Part shown: in pieces, positions 44,508 to 51,417 of the stretch | How positions within the stretch are numbered: the stretch's first letter is position 1 | Layout of the letters: each line of letters begins with the position of its first letter | Source of the DNA: Alphaproteobacteria bacterium | GTDB lineage: Bacteria; Pseudomonadota; Alphaproteobacteria; CAAGCB01; CAG-977 | Reading direction: 5' to 3' | Length of the DNA: 51,417 nucleotides | Assembly (NCBI GenBank): GCA_024413465.1 | Contig: JAKSVU010000012.1 | Coordinates: 1 to 51,417, forward strand | Notes under the pieces: model-generated | Told to the model about the DNA's origin: nothing | What the model saw: only the letters and a program-made list of their open reading frames with translations | Databases searched by the model: none | Program-made: the position numbers and the translations under genes

Positions 44508-46328
44508 TCAAATAGCACACCCTCTTAATCCTGTAATTTTGCCATCTTTTAAAACTTTGACATCTGTATCTCTAAAATAGCTTTTTATTTTATTCTCTAT
44601 CTTTTTCATAGCTCGTAACGCTACATGTTTCGGAATAACTTTGCAAAATTTAACCTCAAAAATATTACCTATTTGTGAAATACCTTCTCCAAATATTGGT
44701 GAAATAGCAGGTGCATACAGACCAAATGCTTCTACATATTCACCAACTTTACAATAATCAAAAGCCTTTGTATTCACTTTATTTTCGATGAAAAAGACCT
44801 TATCCAGCAATTTTGAACCAGAAGAAATATATCTTTCAAATTTTGAATATTTCCCTGTTCCTATTTGTTTCTCTATAATTTTCCCGAACATAATATTTTC
44901 ATCACGTTTAGCTAATTCCTTTGCATCACGAAGATCTCCTCCATATCTAACCCAATCTTCTATATCTCCTTTATAACATCCAAGTCTTTTATAATTTAAA
45001 TAATTATCTAAACTCTCTAATTTTGTATCAATATATTTATCCATATATTCATTATAGCCTTGTTCAAATAATTTTTTATATTGAGGATTGTTGTGATAAT
45101 CAAATCTTGAAATTTTATAAAAATCAATGATTGAAGACACATTCTTGTAACGAACAGTATCGCCAACTTTTACATCTTTTGATTTAATCTCTCCTTGCTT
45201 TTTGTATTTTGTTAAAATTTCGTATCCTTTATCGGTTTCTGATATAATCTTTGATATTATATCATATCCCTCAACTCCCCAATATTTAGAAGCACCATTC
45301 GGTAGCCATTCATTCATTTCCCTCAAAGCTGTAAATTCTCCTGACATTTTTGCCATTTTATAAAGATTTTCTGCTATTTGTTTTGATTCTTCATTATTCT
45401 TATTCACAATTCTTTGTTGTTTTTCTTGCTCAATTTTAATTTTTTCTTGTTCAATTTTAATTTTTTTATCGTTTAATTTACTTGCTAATTTTACCTCATA
45501 TTCTGGAATTTTTTGTTTTTCTACTTGACTTATTTCATATTCATGACAACTTGAATTATAACATCTAACAAAAACATAATCTCCATTTTGACCATTGAAA
45601 ATTATTCCATTAGTAGATCTGTATCGAGATATTCCATCCAAACTTTCTACCATATAACCACTCAGAGAAGTACCTGAAGAATATCCATCCGTAACTCTTG
45701 CATAACCACAATAATTTTCTTTACCGAACTCTGTGTCAGGACATCTGTTTATATTTTCGTCATATTTCTTATTATATATTTCTTGCCCATTTTTTATCCA
45801 GTAATCACTTTCACGATTTATTATACTTATTAATCTGTTCTGCTCACTTTTTGATATAAAATAAGTATCTAATAATTTCTTTTGAAGCTTCTTATTCTCA
45901 TTAACTGTGTTAAAAAAACTATAATATATGCGATCTAAAAGATTGTTTTTATAATATAAATTAAAGGTAGAATATTTATTATCTTTTTCTATACGAATAT
46001 CATCTCTATTGATACTTTTAGATATAGAAAATAATTTGGATGATTCTTTACTAAAACACTCTGGAATATAAGGTGTTCCGTTTTTTTGATAATTTTCTTC
46101 TACATCCCTTTTTATATCTTCTTCCTTTAGACGGAGACTTCTAAATTTTTTCAATGATAAAGTACATGCCAACTTATTAGGTAAATAACTAGCTATTTCT
46201 TCTGATGTTAATGTATCATTTACTAATCCTAATGAAGCACACGAAGTTATAAAACAAATCGATATCATTACGGTAGTAATATTTTTTAAAAGTTTGTTAC
46301 AATTTATTTGACAAAAAATCACTGACAT
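44508..46328 (-). CDS. large predicted lipoprotein of unknown function
   Basis: 606 residues. An N-terminal signal with lipobox ITSC (VMISICFITSCASLG, Cys near 30). The rest is Lys/Asn/Ser/Tyr-rich; CYNSSCHEYE and RCPDTEFGKENYCGY suggest disulfide pairs, and a Lys/Glu/Gln segment (KKIKIEQEKIKIEQEKQQRI) is a short coiled coil. SD AGGAGG lies 7 bases upstream of the ATG. 122 bases separate it from the protease gene, the largest gap in the operon, so it may have its own promoter. Not recognised. Confidence 0.6.
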   Translation of the reverse strand: MSVIFCQINCNKLLKNITTVMISICFITSCASLGLVNDTLTSEEIASYLPNKLACTLSLKKFRSLRLKEEDIKRDVEENYQKNGTPYIPECFSKESSKLFSISKSINRDDIRIEKDNKYSTFNLYYKNNLLDRIYYSFFNTVNENKKLQKKLLDTYFISKSEQNRLISIINRESDYWIKNGQEIYNKKYDENINRCPDTEFGKENYCGYARVTDGYSSGTSLSGYMVESLDGISRYRSTNGIIFNGQNGDYVFVRCYNSSCHEYEISQVEKQKIPEYEVKLASKLNDKKIKIEQEKIKIEQEKQQRIVNKNNEESKQIAENLYKMAKMSGEFTALREMNEWLPNGASKYWGVEGYDIISKIISETDKGYEILTKYKKQGEIKSKDVKVGDTVRYKNVSSIIDFYKISRFDYHNNPQYKKLFEQGYNEYMDKYIDTKLESLDNYLNYKRLGCYKGDIEDWVRYGGDLRDAKELAKRDENIMFGKIIEKQIGTGKYSKFERYISSGSKLLDKVFFIENKVNTKAFDYCKVGEYVEAFGLYAPAISPIFGEGISQIGNIFEVKFCKVIPKHVALRAMKKIENKIKSYFRDTDVKVLKDGKITGLRGCAI

Positions 46329-46450
46329 AAAATAACCTCCTATTTTCTACGATATTCCTAATCTTTATTTACCGAAATAACGAACACTCACATTTTTATC
46401 TGTATTTAAATTGTTTTTCATTTTTCTGAATATTCACAACAATTCTCTTG

Positions 46451-46969
46451 TTATTCAAACATTAAACCATTTGCTATTCCTAATTTTATTGCTTTTGATG
46501 AATTTATAATTGCGCCTTTTCCCTTCATAAAATAATTCCATTTTCTTGCAGAAATGTTTGAGTTTTCAGATAATAATTTGATAAAATTTAGCCTATCTTT
46601 TTTTAATGACTTTAATTCTTCTGTAAGAGAAGATATTGTTTGTGGTTTATTTAATTTTATTTGTAATGGATGTGTATAAAAAGTTGCAACACCTGAAACA
46701 AAACGTTTTTGTCCTAAAAGAAATAATAGAATGGCTGCTGAATCACAATATCCAACGTTGTATGTTATAATTTCTAAATTTTTTATTGTTTTTATAAAAT
46801 TAAATAAACCGATAGTAACAGAAACTACTCCTCCATGTGAATTAATATAGAGTGATAATTTTCGAACATTACTATTTTCGTAAATGCTCTGAATCAAAGG
46901 TCTTACATTCTCAGTAGAAATGCTACCTTGTAAATAAAAAGATATACTATCATCAAATTTCCCCATCAT
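46451..46969 (-). CDS. ClpP-like serine protease, catalytic Asp not evident
   Basis: 172 residues with the ClpP/crotonase fold. An oxyanion-type HGG (45-47) after YINS, the catalytic Ser at 77 in GYCDSAAILLFLLG (compare GQAASMGAFLLAAG of ClpP) and the catalytic His at 100 in FYTHPLQI are seen. The region that should hold the third residue (Asp near KxxxEDTERD in ClpP) reads ARKWNYFMKGKGAIINSSKA, with no Asp at the aligned spot. It is likely a protease with a Ser-His dyad or altered acid. It directly follows the RiPP precursor (28 bases), so processing of the precursor or of the lipoproteins is a fair guess. No Clp ATPase is near. Confidence 0.7.
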   Translation of the reverse strand: MMGKFDDSISFYLQGSISTENVRPLIQSIYENSNVRKLSLYINSHGGVVSVTIGLFNFIKTIKNLEIITYNVGYCDSAAILLFLLGQKRFVSGVATFYTHPLQIKLNKPQTISSLTEELKSLKKDRLNFIKLLSENSNISARKWNYFMKGKGAIINSSKAIKLGIANGLMFE

Positions 46970-46997
46970 AAACAGACCATACTATAAGACTGAGAAT

Positions 46998-47288
46998 TTA
47001 TCGCGTTCTTCCACTGCAAGATCCCTTGCACGTTGAATAACAACCACCCTTACATCCAGATCGACAACTCCCTGTACATTGAGAATCACACGTTCCTTTA
47101 CATCTTCCCGTACAATACGTTCTACAAGTAGTACTACAGGATGATCTGCATGTTCCAGAACAAGCTCCAGAACATTTTCCCATACAATTAAAGCTCATAT
47201 TTGCCTTTTCTGTAAATGTAAGATCTTTAATTGAATATTCATTTAACAAATTTTGTATTTTTTTTAATTCTTCTTCACTTATTTCCAT
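46998..47288 (-). CDS. CXXX-repeat RiPP precursor, 15 cysteines at exact period four
   Basis: 96 residues. Residues 1-34 form a Glu/Lys/Leu-rich helical leader (MEISEEELKKIQNLLNEYSI) without Cys. Residues 35-91 contain Cys at 35, 39, 43, and every fourth residue to 91: 15 in total with no slip. Between them are mostly Ser, Gly, Thr, Arg and Lys, for example CSGACSGTCRSSC. Such tracts are substrates of radical SAM peptide maturases of the CXXX-repeat target type, which install thioether links. GGAAAG precedes the ATG; it starts 11 bases after the radical SAM gene, as expected for a substrate. No GG site marks the leader end. A simple metallothionein would not need the neighbour enzyme nor this rigid spacing, so a modified peptide is favoured. 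Confidence 0.85.
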   Translation of the reverse strand: MEISEEELKKIQNLLNEYSIKDLTFTEKANMSFNCMGKCSGACSGTCRSSCSTTCRTYCTGRCKGTCDSQCTGSCRSGCKGGCYSTCKGSCSGRTR

Positions 47289-47299
47289 ATTTTCTTTCC

Positions 47300-48451
47300 T
47301 TATATTTGAAATGGGTAATTTCTATCTTTTATTTGTTTAATCAATTCAATTGTCCTCAAAGATTTTTTTAGGTGTTGAACATCTTCAATAGATAATTCTT
47401 TCTTTCGTGCTGCTATTAATTTAATTTGAAAAATAGATGAAATACGAGCTTCTTCTAAATGAAGTAAACATTTTCGCTTATCTCTTGTTCCTAAATTCCC
47501 CCTATACTTGAAATTAAAACCAGCACACGTCGGGCAAAAATGTTTCAATATACACTTGTTACAGATATCATCATTTACGATTGAACATTTTTTGAAATTA
47601 ATATCTTTTATTTTTATCGCTTTTTTTCCTAGAACAATTGGACTAAACATATGACATCCATAAGATTGTCCATCTGGATCATATGCTGTCATAAATGTTC
47701 CAGTCCCACAGTATTTGGTAATTTTTTTCTTATCTTTCCGAGGATCTACTACATAATTTAATCTAGTTAAAAGATTTAAAGGTTTTATATCAGGAAAATC
47801 TAAATAAAATTGCGCTAATTTTTCTAACTGATTTTGATATAAAACAACATCATATTTATCCCAATTAATGCCTTCAGCTAAGGAGGCTTCAATTTTATAT
47901 CCTTTTTTTTGAATATAAATAATTCCATCAGCCATTTTAGGAAGAGTTTCTTTAGATATTGTCATATGTAATCCCTGTTTAGGCCAAGTTTTACAAAAAA
48001 AATCTAAATCAACATCAGTAGCACCTTCACCACGATTAGTTTTTTGCATATCTGTATTACCATCAAAACTACAACTACATACTATTGATTGTTTATGTTT
48101 CTTGAACCACTTTTTTTCTTTATCGTGAAAAAGAGTTCCATTTGTCGTTATTGAAAAAATATAAGGAACATCAATATTGCCTGAATCTGCCCATTCAATA
48201 AGTTGTTTTATAAGGGGAAAATTCATCATAGGTTCACCACCCATTAAATCAATCTCTAACCCCACATTTTTTTTACTTTGTTTTACTTTTTTTATCTCTT
48301 TTTTTATGAGAAATATTGCAGTTTCAAAATTCATTTTTTTTGCTGATTTATATTTTTCATAGCAATAAGAACAATTTAGATTACAATTATGTGTAATCAT
48401 TAACATACAAATTCTTCTAACTTCTTGTTCTTTGTCCCATAAATTTGTCAA
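47300..48451 (-). CDS. radical SAM/SPASM peptide maturase
   Basis: 383 residues. Start TTG 48451 with AGGAG 9 bases upstream (no good ATG before the cluster). The SAM-binding [4Fe-4S] motif CNLNCSYC is at 23-30, GGEP at 71-74. The C-terminal SPASM part carries Cys 248, 266, 289, 297, 300, 306, 309, 328 in the arrangement C...GCH...C..C....CPTC...C for two auxiliary clusters. CPTCAGFNFKYRG and RDKRKC fit the CXXX-repeat-target radical SAM family as I recall it. Such enzymes form thioether (Cys S to carbon) crosslinks. It is the first gene of the cargo operon and adjoins its likely substrate. Confidence 0.88.
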   Translation of the reverse strand: MTNLWDKEQEVRRICMLMITHNCNLNCSYCYEKYKSAKKMNFETAIFLIKKEIKKVKQSKKNVGLEIDLMGGEPMMNFPLIKQLIEWADSGNIDVPYIFSITTNGTLFHDKEKKWFKKHKQSIVCSCSFDGNTDMQKTNRGEGATDVDLDFFCKTWPKQGLHMTISKETLPKMADGIIYIQKKGYKIEASLAEGINWDKYDVVLYQNQLEKLAQFYLDFPDIKPLNLLTRLNYVVDPRKDKKKITKYCGTGTFMTAYDPDGQSYGCHMFSPIVLGKKAIKIKDINFKKCSIVNDDICNKCILKHFCPTCAGFNFKYRGNLGTRDKRKCLLHLEEARISSIFQIKLIAARKKELSIEDVQHLKKSLRTIELIKQIKDRNYPFQI

Positions 48452-48653
48452 TAAGAACTACTCCTAGCTAAATTAATTGTACTTAGTTTATCATAAAGGA
48501 ACGCTTTTGATTTTTTTTACAAGCATATTCTACAAATATTATCTTATTGATTTTTATTAATATTATTTTTTAAGAATAATTAAATATAAAAAATAAGTAT
48601 TGCAATTTATCGTTCTATTTTATGTCTATGAAAATAAATAGGAGAACATAAAG

Positions 48654-49265
48654 ATGACAATATACGCATATATTAGAGTTAGCAGTGATAAACAAAATTG
48701 TGACAATCAACTTTCTGCAATCAATAACTTTGCATCTGAACATAACATGAAAATAGATAAATATGTTCAAGAAACAATTTCCTCTAGAAAAGCTATTGAA
48801 AAAAGAAAAATTACAAACTTATTTAATAAACTAAAACCATCTGATACACTGATTATTACTGAAATAAGTCGTCTTGCCAGAAACCTTTATGAAATTGCAT
48901 CATTACTTCAAGCTGCCATTAATAAAAATGTTGAAGTAATTAGTATAAAACAAAACTATAGCTTTAAAAATGATCTGCAATCCAAAATAATGGCATATAC
49001 TTTTGGACTTGCTGCTGAAATAGAACGAGATCTTATTTCCACCCGAACGAAAATGAGTTTAGAAAAGTTAAAAGAACAAAATATTAAACTAGGCAGACCT
49101 CTTGGTGCAAAATCAAAAAAGCTAAAATTATCTTCCAATTTAAAAAAGTTAAATGAGCTTCTGAACAAAAAAATCAGTAAAAGAAAAATAGCAGAAACAT
49201 TGGGTGTCGATAAAACAACAATTTACAGATTTATCAAAAATAATCCGACATTAATTAATGTGTAA
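48654..49265 (+). CDS. serine recombinase (resolvase/invertase type) 1
   Basis: 203 residues. Catalytic Ser in YIRVSSDKQ near residue 9-10, EISRLARN near 75, AEIERDLISTRTK with the conserved helix E, and a C-terminal helix-turn-helix (SKRKIAETLGVDKTTIYRFI). Full-length and intact. AGGAG precedes the ATG. It diverges from the radical SAM operon across a 202-base AT-rich gap that holds a 10-bp inverted repeat (48563-48572 and 48587-48596). It may resolve element multimers or invert a segment. Confidence 0.9.
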   Translation: MTIYAYIRVSSDKQNCDNQLSAINNFASEHNMKIDKYVQETISSRKAIEKRKITNLFNKLKPSDTLIITEISRLARNLYEIASLLQAAINKNVEVISIKQNYSFKNDLQSKIMAYTFGLAAEIERDLISTRTKMSLEKLKEQNIKLGRPLGAKSKKLKLSSNLKKLNELLNKKISKRKIAETLGVDKTTIYRFIKNNPTLINV

Positions 49266-49356
49266 AAATAGATTATACCTTATTTAGAATTAATATAAGT
49301 TTCAGCGATGGCATAAATGTTGTCTAAATAGGATTGTTTTTTGTTAATTTGACACA

Positions 49357-49375
49357 ATCTAAATGAAGTTTAGAT
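49357..49375. repeat. inverted repeat between the two serine recombinase genes
   Basis: ATCTAAA and TTTAGAT separated by TGAAG, upstream of the second recombinase. A candidate subsite for either recombinase or an operator; no second copy was noticed. Confidence 0.3.
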
Positions 49376-49468
49376 GCTATTTTTACATTTAACGACACCT
49401 TTTGTCTCCCATACCTGTTAAATTAGTAAGTAATCAGAGAGATACTATATGTTATATGGAGAATGGCT

Positions 49469-50026
49469 ATGAGTAAGATTGGATATGTAAGAGTTTCAAC
49501 TGTAGATCAAAATACTGACAGACAATTATCAGATGTAGCTTTAGATAAAATATTTGAGGATAAAGCTTCTGGAAAAAATACACACAGACCTCAATTACAA
49601 GTTATGTTAGATTATATTAGAGAAGGTGATGAAGTTTTTGTTCACTCAATGGATCGTCTTGCTCGTAATGTGAAAGATTTGCTTGAAATTATAGAGATTA
49701 TCAAAAATAAAGGTTCAAAATTAACATTTGTCAAAGAAAAGATGAGTTTTGATCCAAATACAAATGAAAATCCAATGCAAACATTAATGTTAACTATGCT
49801 TGGTGCTATTGCTGAATTTGAACGTAAGATTATTTTAGAACGCCAAAGAGAAGGTATAGCTATTGCTAAAACAAAAGGTGTTTATAAGGGAACAAAAAAA
49901 GTTTTATCTGTTACAGAGATTAATCTGTTAAAAGAAATATTCAACAAGAAAGAAATGTCTGTTGCTGAACTTGGAAGGAAGTTTAATATTTCAAGAGCAT
50001 CTGTTTATAATTATGTAAAAAAATAA
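49469..50026 (+). CDS. serine recombinase (resolvase/invertase type) 2
   Basis: 185 residues from ATG 49469 (GGAGA 7 bases upstream; the earlier ATG at 49463 is too close to it). KIGYVRVSTVDQNTDRQL at the start with the catalytic Ser, DRLARNVKDLLEI, MLTMLGAIAEFERKIILERQ, and a C-terminal helix-turn-helix (MSVAELGRKFNISRASVYNY). It resembles Tn3-type resolvases and Hin-type invertases. It is convergent with the integrase. It is clearly distinct from the first recombinase, so it is not a recent duplicate. Confidence 0.92.
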   Translation: MSKIGYVRVSTVDQNTDRQLSDVALDKIFEDKASGKNTHRPQLQVMLDYIREGDEVFVHSMDRLARNVKDLLEIIEIIKNKGSKLTFVKEKMSFDPNTNENPMQTLMLTMLGAIAEFERKIILERQREGIAIAKTKGVYKGTKKVLSVTEINLLKEIFNKKEMSVAELGRKFNISRASVYNYVKK

Positions 50027-50027
50027 A

Positions 50028-51200
50028 TTACCCTAGGTCATTTGGATCTTTCTTAAATATTACAGAAACTGCATCTTCCATAGCATTTTTAATAGCCCCC
50101 AAATTTAACCTTGCATATATTTCAGTAGACTTTAAAGATTTATGTCCTAAAGATTTTCCAATAATAGTTTCAGTGTTTCCCATTATAGCTTCATAACTTC
50201 CTACAGTTCTTCTCAGATCATGTATCCTTAAATTTTTAATACCAGCTCTTTGTATAATTCTCTTCCATGCATTTTTAAGATCAACTACATGCCCTATTTC
50301 AGTGTTAGAATAAAAAACATATTCATTTTGTTTTTTATCTAATAACTCTTTAAAAAAAGGTACAGCATCTTCAACAATTGGAACATTTCTAGGTTTCCCA
50401 TTTTTTGTCTTACTTATATGTATATGTTTATGTTTACTAATTAAATCAACATCTTCCCATTTTAAAGCTGAAATCTCATTTTTTCTGCACCCAGTAGCCA
50501 ACAGTATTAAAAAGTAATTTTTAATATAAACATTTGTTTCTTTATGTATTGAATCAAATAAATAATCAAATTCATCTAACTGAATAAATCTATCCCTATC
50601 TTCCGTTGGATGTTTTGTAATACATAAAGCTGGATTTTCAATATTTAATCCCAACCCTTTCTTTTCATCTATAACATAATTAAAAAAAGCTCTAGCTGTC
50701 CTAAAAAAACTATTTGCCTGATATTTATAACCTTTTTTTGTAATATCTTTAAAAATTTTAGACATGATTTCTTTGGTTATTTCATTAATTGCTTTATCAA
50801 AATATGGTGATAAATACAGAATAAAAGCCCCTAAAGCCTTATCAAATTGTTTTTCTGTTCTATTATGAGACATCATATAATATTCTTTATATTTTTCAAA
50901 CACATTACCAAGTGAATCAAAGTTTTCTTTTTTAATATTAATATTTTCACCCTTTTCAACTTTAAGAGCCAATTCATTTACTAAGCTTCTAGCAATATCT
51001 ACTGTCATTGTAGGAAATGTACCTACTTTCTTTTTGTAATCTCTATTTGAATATTTCTTTCTAAAATAGAAAATTTTATTACCATTAGGTGAAACAATTA
51101 ACTTTAAATTCTTGTTTTGTATATCTGTATATTCAACAATCTTATTTTGGCAGTTAATATTAGTAATACTTGCTTTAGTAAAATTAAAAATGTTCTTCAT
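50028..51200 (-). CDS. tyrosine recombinase / integrase of the element
   Basis: 390 residues. An N-terminal DUF4102-like arm-binding domain (IFYFRKKYSNRDYKKKVGTF), a SAM-like core-binding domain (about 90-190), and a catalytic domain with the full set: Arg in ATGCRKNEISALKW, Lys in KTKNGKPRNVP, HDLRRT (H-x-x-R), GHKS (His), and nucleophile Tyr in STEIYARL. Intact. It should insert the element in the tRNA-Arg 3' end. Its start is about 160 bases from the right repeat, and its promoter overlaps the repeat at 51211-51237, so autoregulation is possible. Confidence 0.95.
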   Translation of the reverse strand: MKNIFNFTKASITNINCQNKIVEYTDIQNKNLKLIVSPNGNKIFYFRKKYSNRDYKKKVGTFPTMTVDIARSLVNELALKVEKGENINIKKENFDSLGNVFEKYKEYYMMSHNRTEKQFDKALGAFILYLSPYFDKAINEITKEIMSKIFKDITKKGYKYQANSFFRTARAFFNYVIDEKKGLGLNIENPALCITKHPTEDRDRFIQLDEFDYLFDSIHKETNVYIKNYFLILLATGCRKNEISALKWEDVDLISKHKHIHISKTKNGKPRNVPIVEDAVPFFKELLDKKQNEYVFYSNTEIGHVVDLKNAWKRIIQRAGIKNLRIHDLRRTVGSYEAIMGNTETIIGKSLGHKSLKSTEIYARLNLGAIKNAMEDAVSVIFKKDPNDLG

Positions 51201-51210
51201 TATGTCAACC

Positions 51211-51237
51211 TTATTAAAGACGCTAATAGGACGCTTT
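51211..51237 (+). repeat. right copy of the 27-bp integrase-type repeat
   Basis: TTATTAAAGACGCTAATAGG then ACGCTTT, 25 of 27 bases equal to the left copy (38274-38300), same orientation, 10 bases upstream of the integrase start codon. Likely arm-type site and operator. Confidence 0.6.
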
Positions 51238-51313
51238 CTATATTAATAAATATTAATTTATATTAACTTGTTTGTCAAATTAAAATGTATTTTTTATTAT
51301 TTTTCAATATCTT

Positions 51314-51349
51314 ATTAATGTTCATTAATTACTATTAATATTCATTAAT
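51314..51349. repeat. ATTAATNTTCATTAAT motif, two right copies
   Basis: ATTAATGTTCATTAAT (51314-51329) and ATTAATATTCATTAAT (51334-51349), start-to-start distance 20 bases, near two helical turns. They lie between the integrase and the right repeat. With the left copy (38694-38709) they make three copies confined to the element ends. Confidence 0.5.
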
Positions 51350-51362
51350 ACTAGGGATTCTA

Positions 51363-51408
51363 ACTACGGATCAGAAGGCTGAGCGTTCGAATCGTTCTGG
51401 GCGCGCCA
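51363..51408 (+). repeat. right attachment site (attR), tRNA-Arg 3' half
   Basis: Exact copy of 38185-38230, ending GCGCGCCA. It is the displaced original 3' end of the tRNA; it lacks acceptor 5' strand, D arm and promoter, so it is not a tRNA gene. Confidence 0.92.
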
Positions 51409-51417
51409 CTTAAACTC

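Larger units (their letters stand above)
38185..51408. mobile_element. tRNA-Arg integrative element with HUH Rep and RiPP cargo
   Basis: About 13.2 kb bounded by a 46-bp exact repeat of the tRNA-Arg 3' half. Order from left: own tRNA terminator, integrase-type repeats, excisionase-like gene, noncoding palindrome-rich region, HUH replication initiator, two accessory genes, minus-strand cargo operon (RiPP, protease, lipoproteins), two serine recombinases, tyrosine integrase next to the right repeat. There are no structural phage, conjugation or type IV secretion genes, so it is either mobilised by a helper or spreads as a rolling-circle satellite. Base composition is visibly more AT-rich than the flanking chromosome. 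Confidence 0.88.

Noticed and set aside
46998-47288. Metallothionein or keratin-like protein
   Set aside because: The strict four-residue Cys spacing, Cys-free leader and adjacent radical SAM/SPASM enzyme fit a RiPP precursor better; metallothioneins use mixed CxC/CC spacing.
51363-51408. Second tRNA-Arg gene at the right end
   Set aside because: Only the 3' half is present; no 5' acceptor strand, D arm or promoter. It is the displaced attachment-site copy.
1-51417. CRISPR arrays and rRNA genes
   Set aside because: No regularly spaced direct repeats of CRISPR type and no rRNA-like sequence were seen; the only periodic tract is the Cys codon repeat in the RiPP precursor.

Overview
The window comes from an AT-rich alphaproteobacterium, most likely one of the host-associated, uncultured Rhodospirillales-like lineages. 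The evidence is gene content and order: a Tim44-like gene, mltA and an Smr-domain gene run divergently from secB; mnmE and mnmG are adjacent; isoleucyl-tRNA synthetase is of the eukaryote-like type; and a MurL/MurD pair replaces the usual D-glutamate route to peptidoglycan. The assignment is inferred from these features and not from a database search.

Positions 1-38150 are chromosomal. They begin with an autotransporter (113-2023, minus) and, divergently, a 52-residue peptide with a double-glycine leader (2184-2342). Next come a truncated membrane sensor overlapping an orphan ABC substrate-binding protein (2586-4584), and a three-gene unit of metal-sensor-like protein, ECF sigma factor and small membrane anti-sigma (4700-5975). 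queA, a tRNA-Leu gene, a 1374-residue membrane-anchored coiled-coil protein of TipN-like layout and ileS follow (6031-15275). A cell-envelope stretch runs from 16396 to 30208: an aldose epimerase, murD/murL, two GT4 and two GT2 glycosyltransferases, a PIG-L deacetylase, and four proteins sharing a ParB-like motif (two small, two in tandem at about 500 residues). mnmG-mnmE-smr-mltA-tim44 and secB with a winged-helix regulator complete the core part.

Positions 38185-51408 are an integrative element inserted in the 3' half of a tRNA-Arg(ACG) gene. A 46-bp exact direct repeat of the tRNA 3' half bounds it. It carries a tyrosine integrase at the right end, a small excisionase-like gene at the left end, repeated motifs just inside both ends, a single-tyrosine HUH replication initiator behind about 950 bp of palindrome-rich noncoding DNA, two DNA-binding or accessory genes, and two serine recombinases.

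The cargo is the most striking part of the window. A co-directional minus-strand gene string (48451 down to 41470) starts with a radical SAM/SPASM enzyme. A 96-residue precursor follows, whose last two thirds contain 15 cysteines at an exact four-residue period, and then a ClpP-like serine protease. Four exported proteins complete it: three predicted lipoproteins, one of them with a PEGA domain, plus a PEGA-repeat protein. I read this as a compact CXXX-repeat RiPP system linked to envelope proteins and carried on a rolling-circle-type integrative element. The precursor/maturase pairing is well supported by the sequence; the roles of the protease and the envelope proteins are inferred from gene order.
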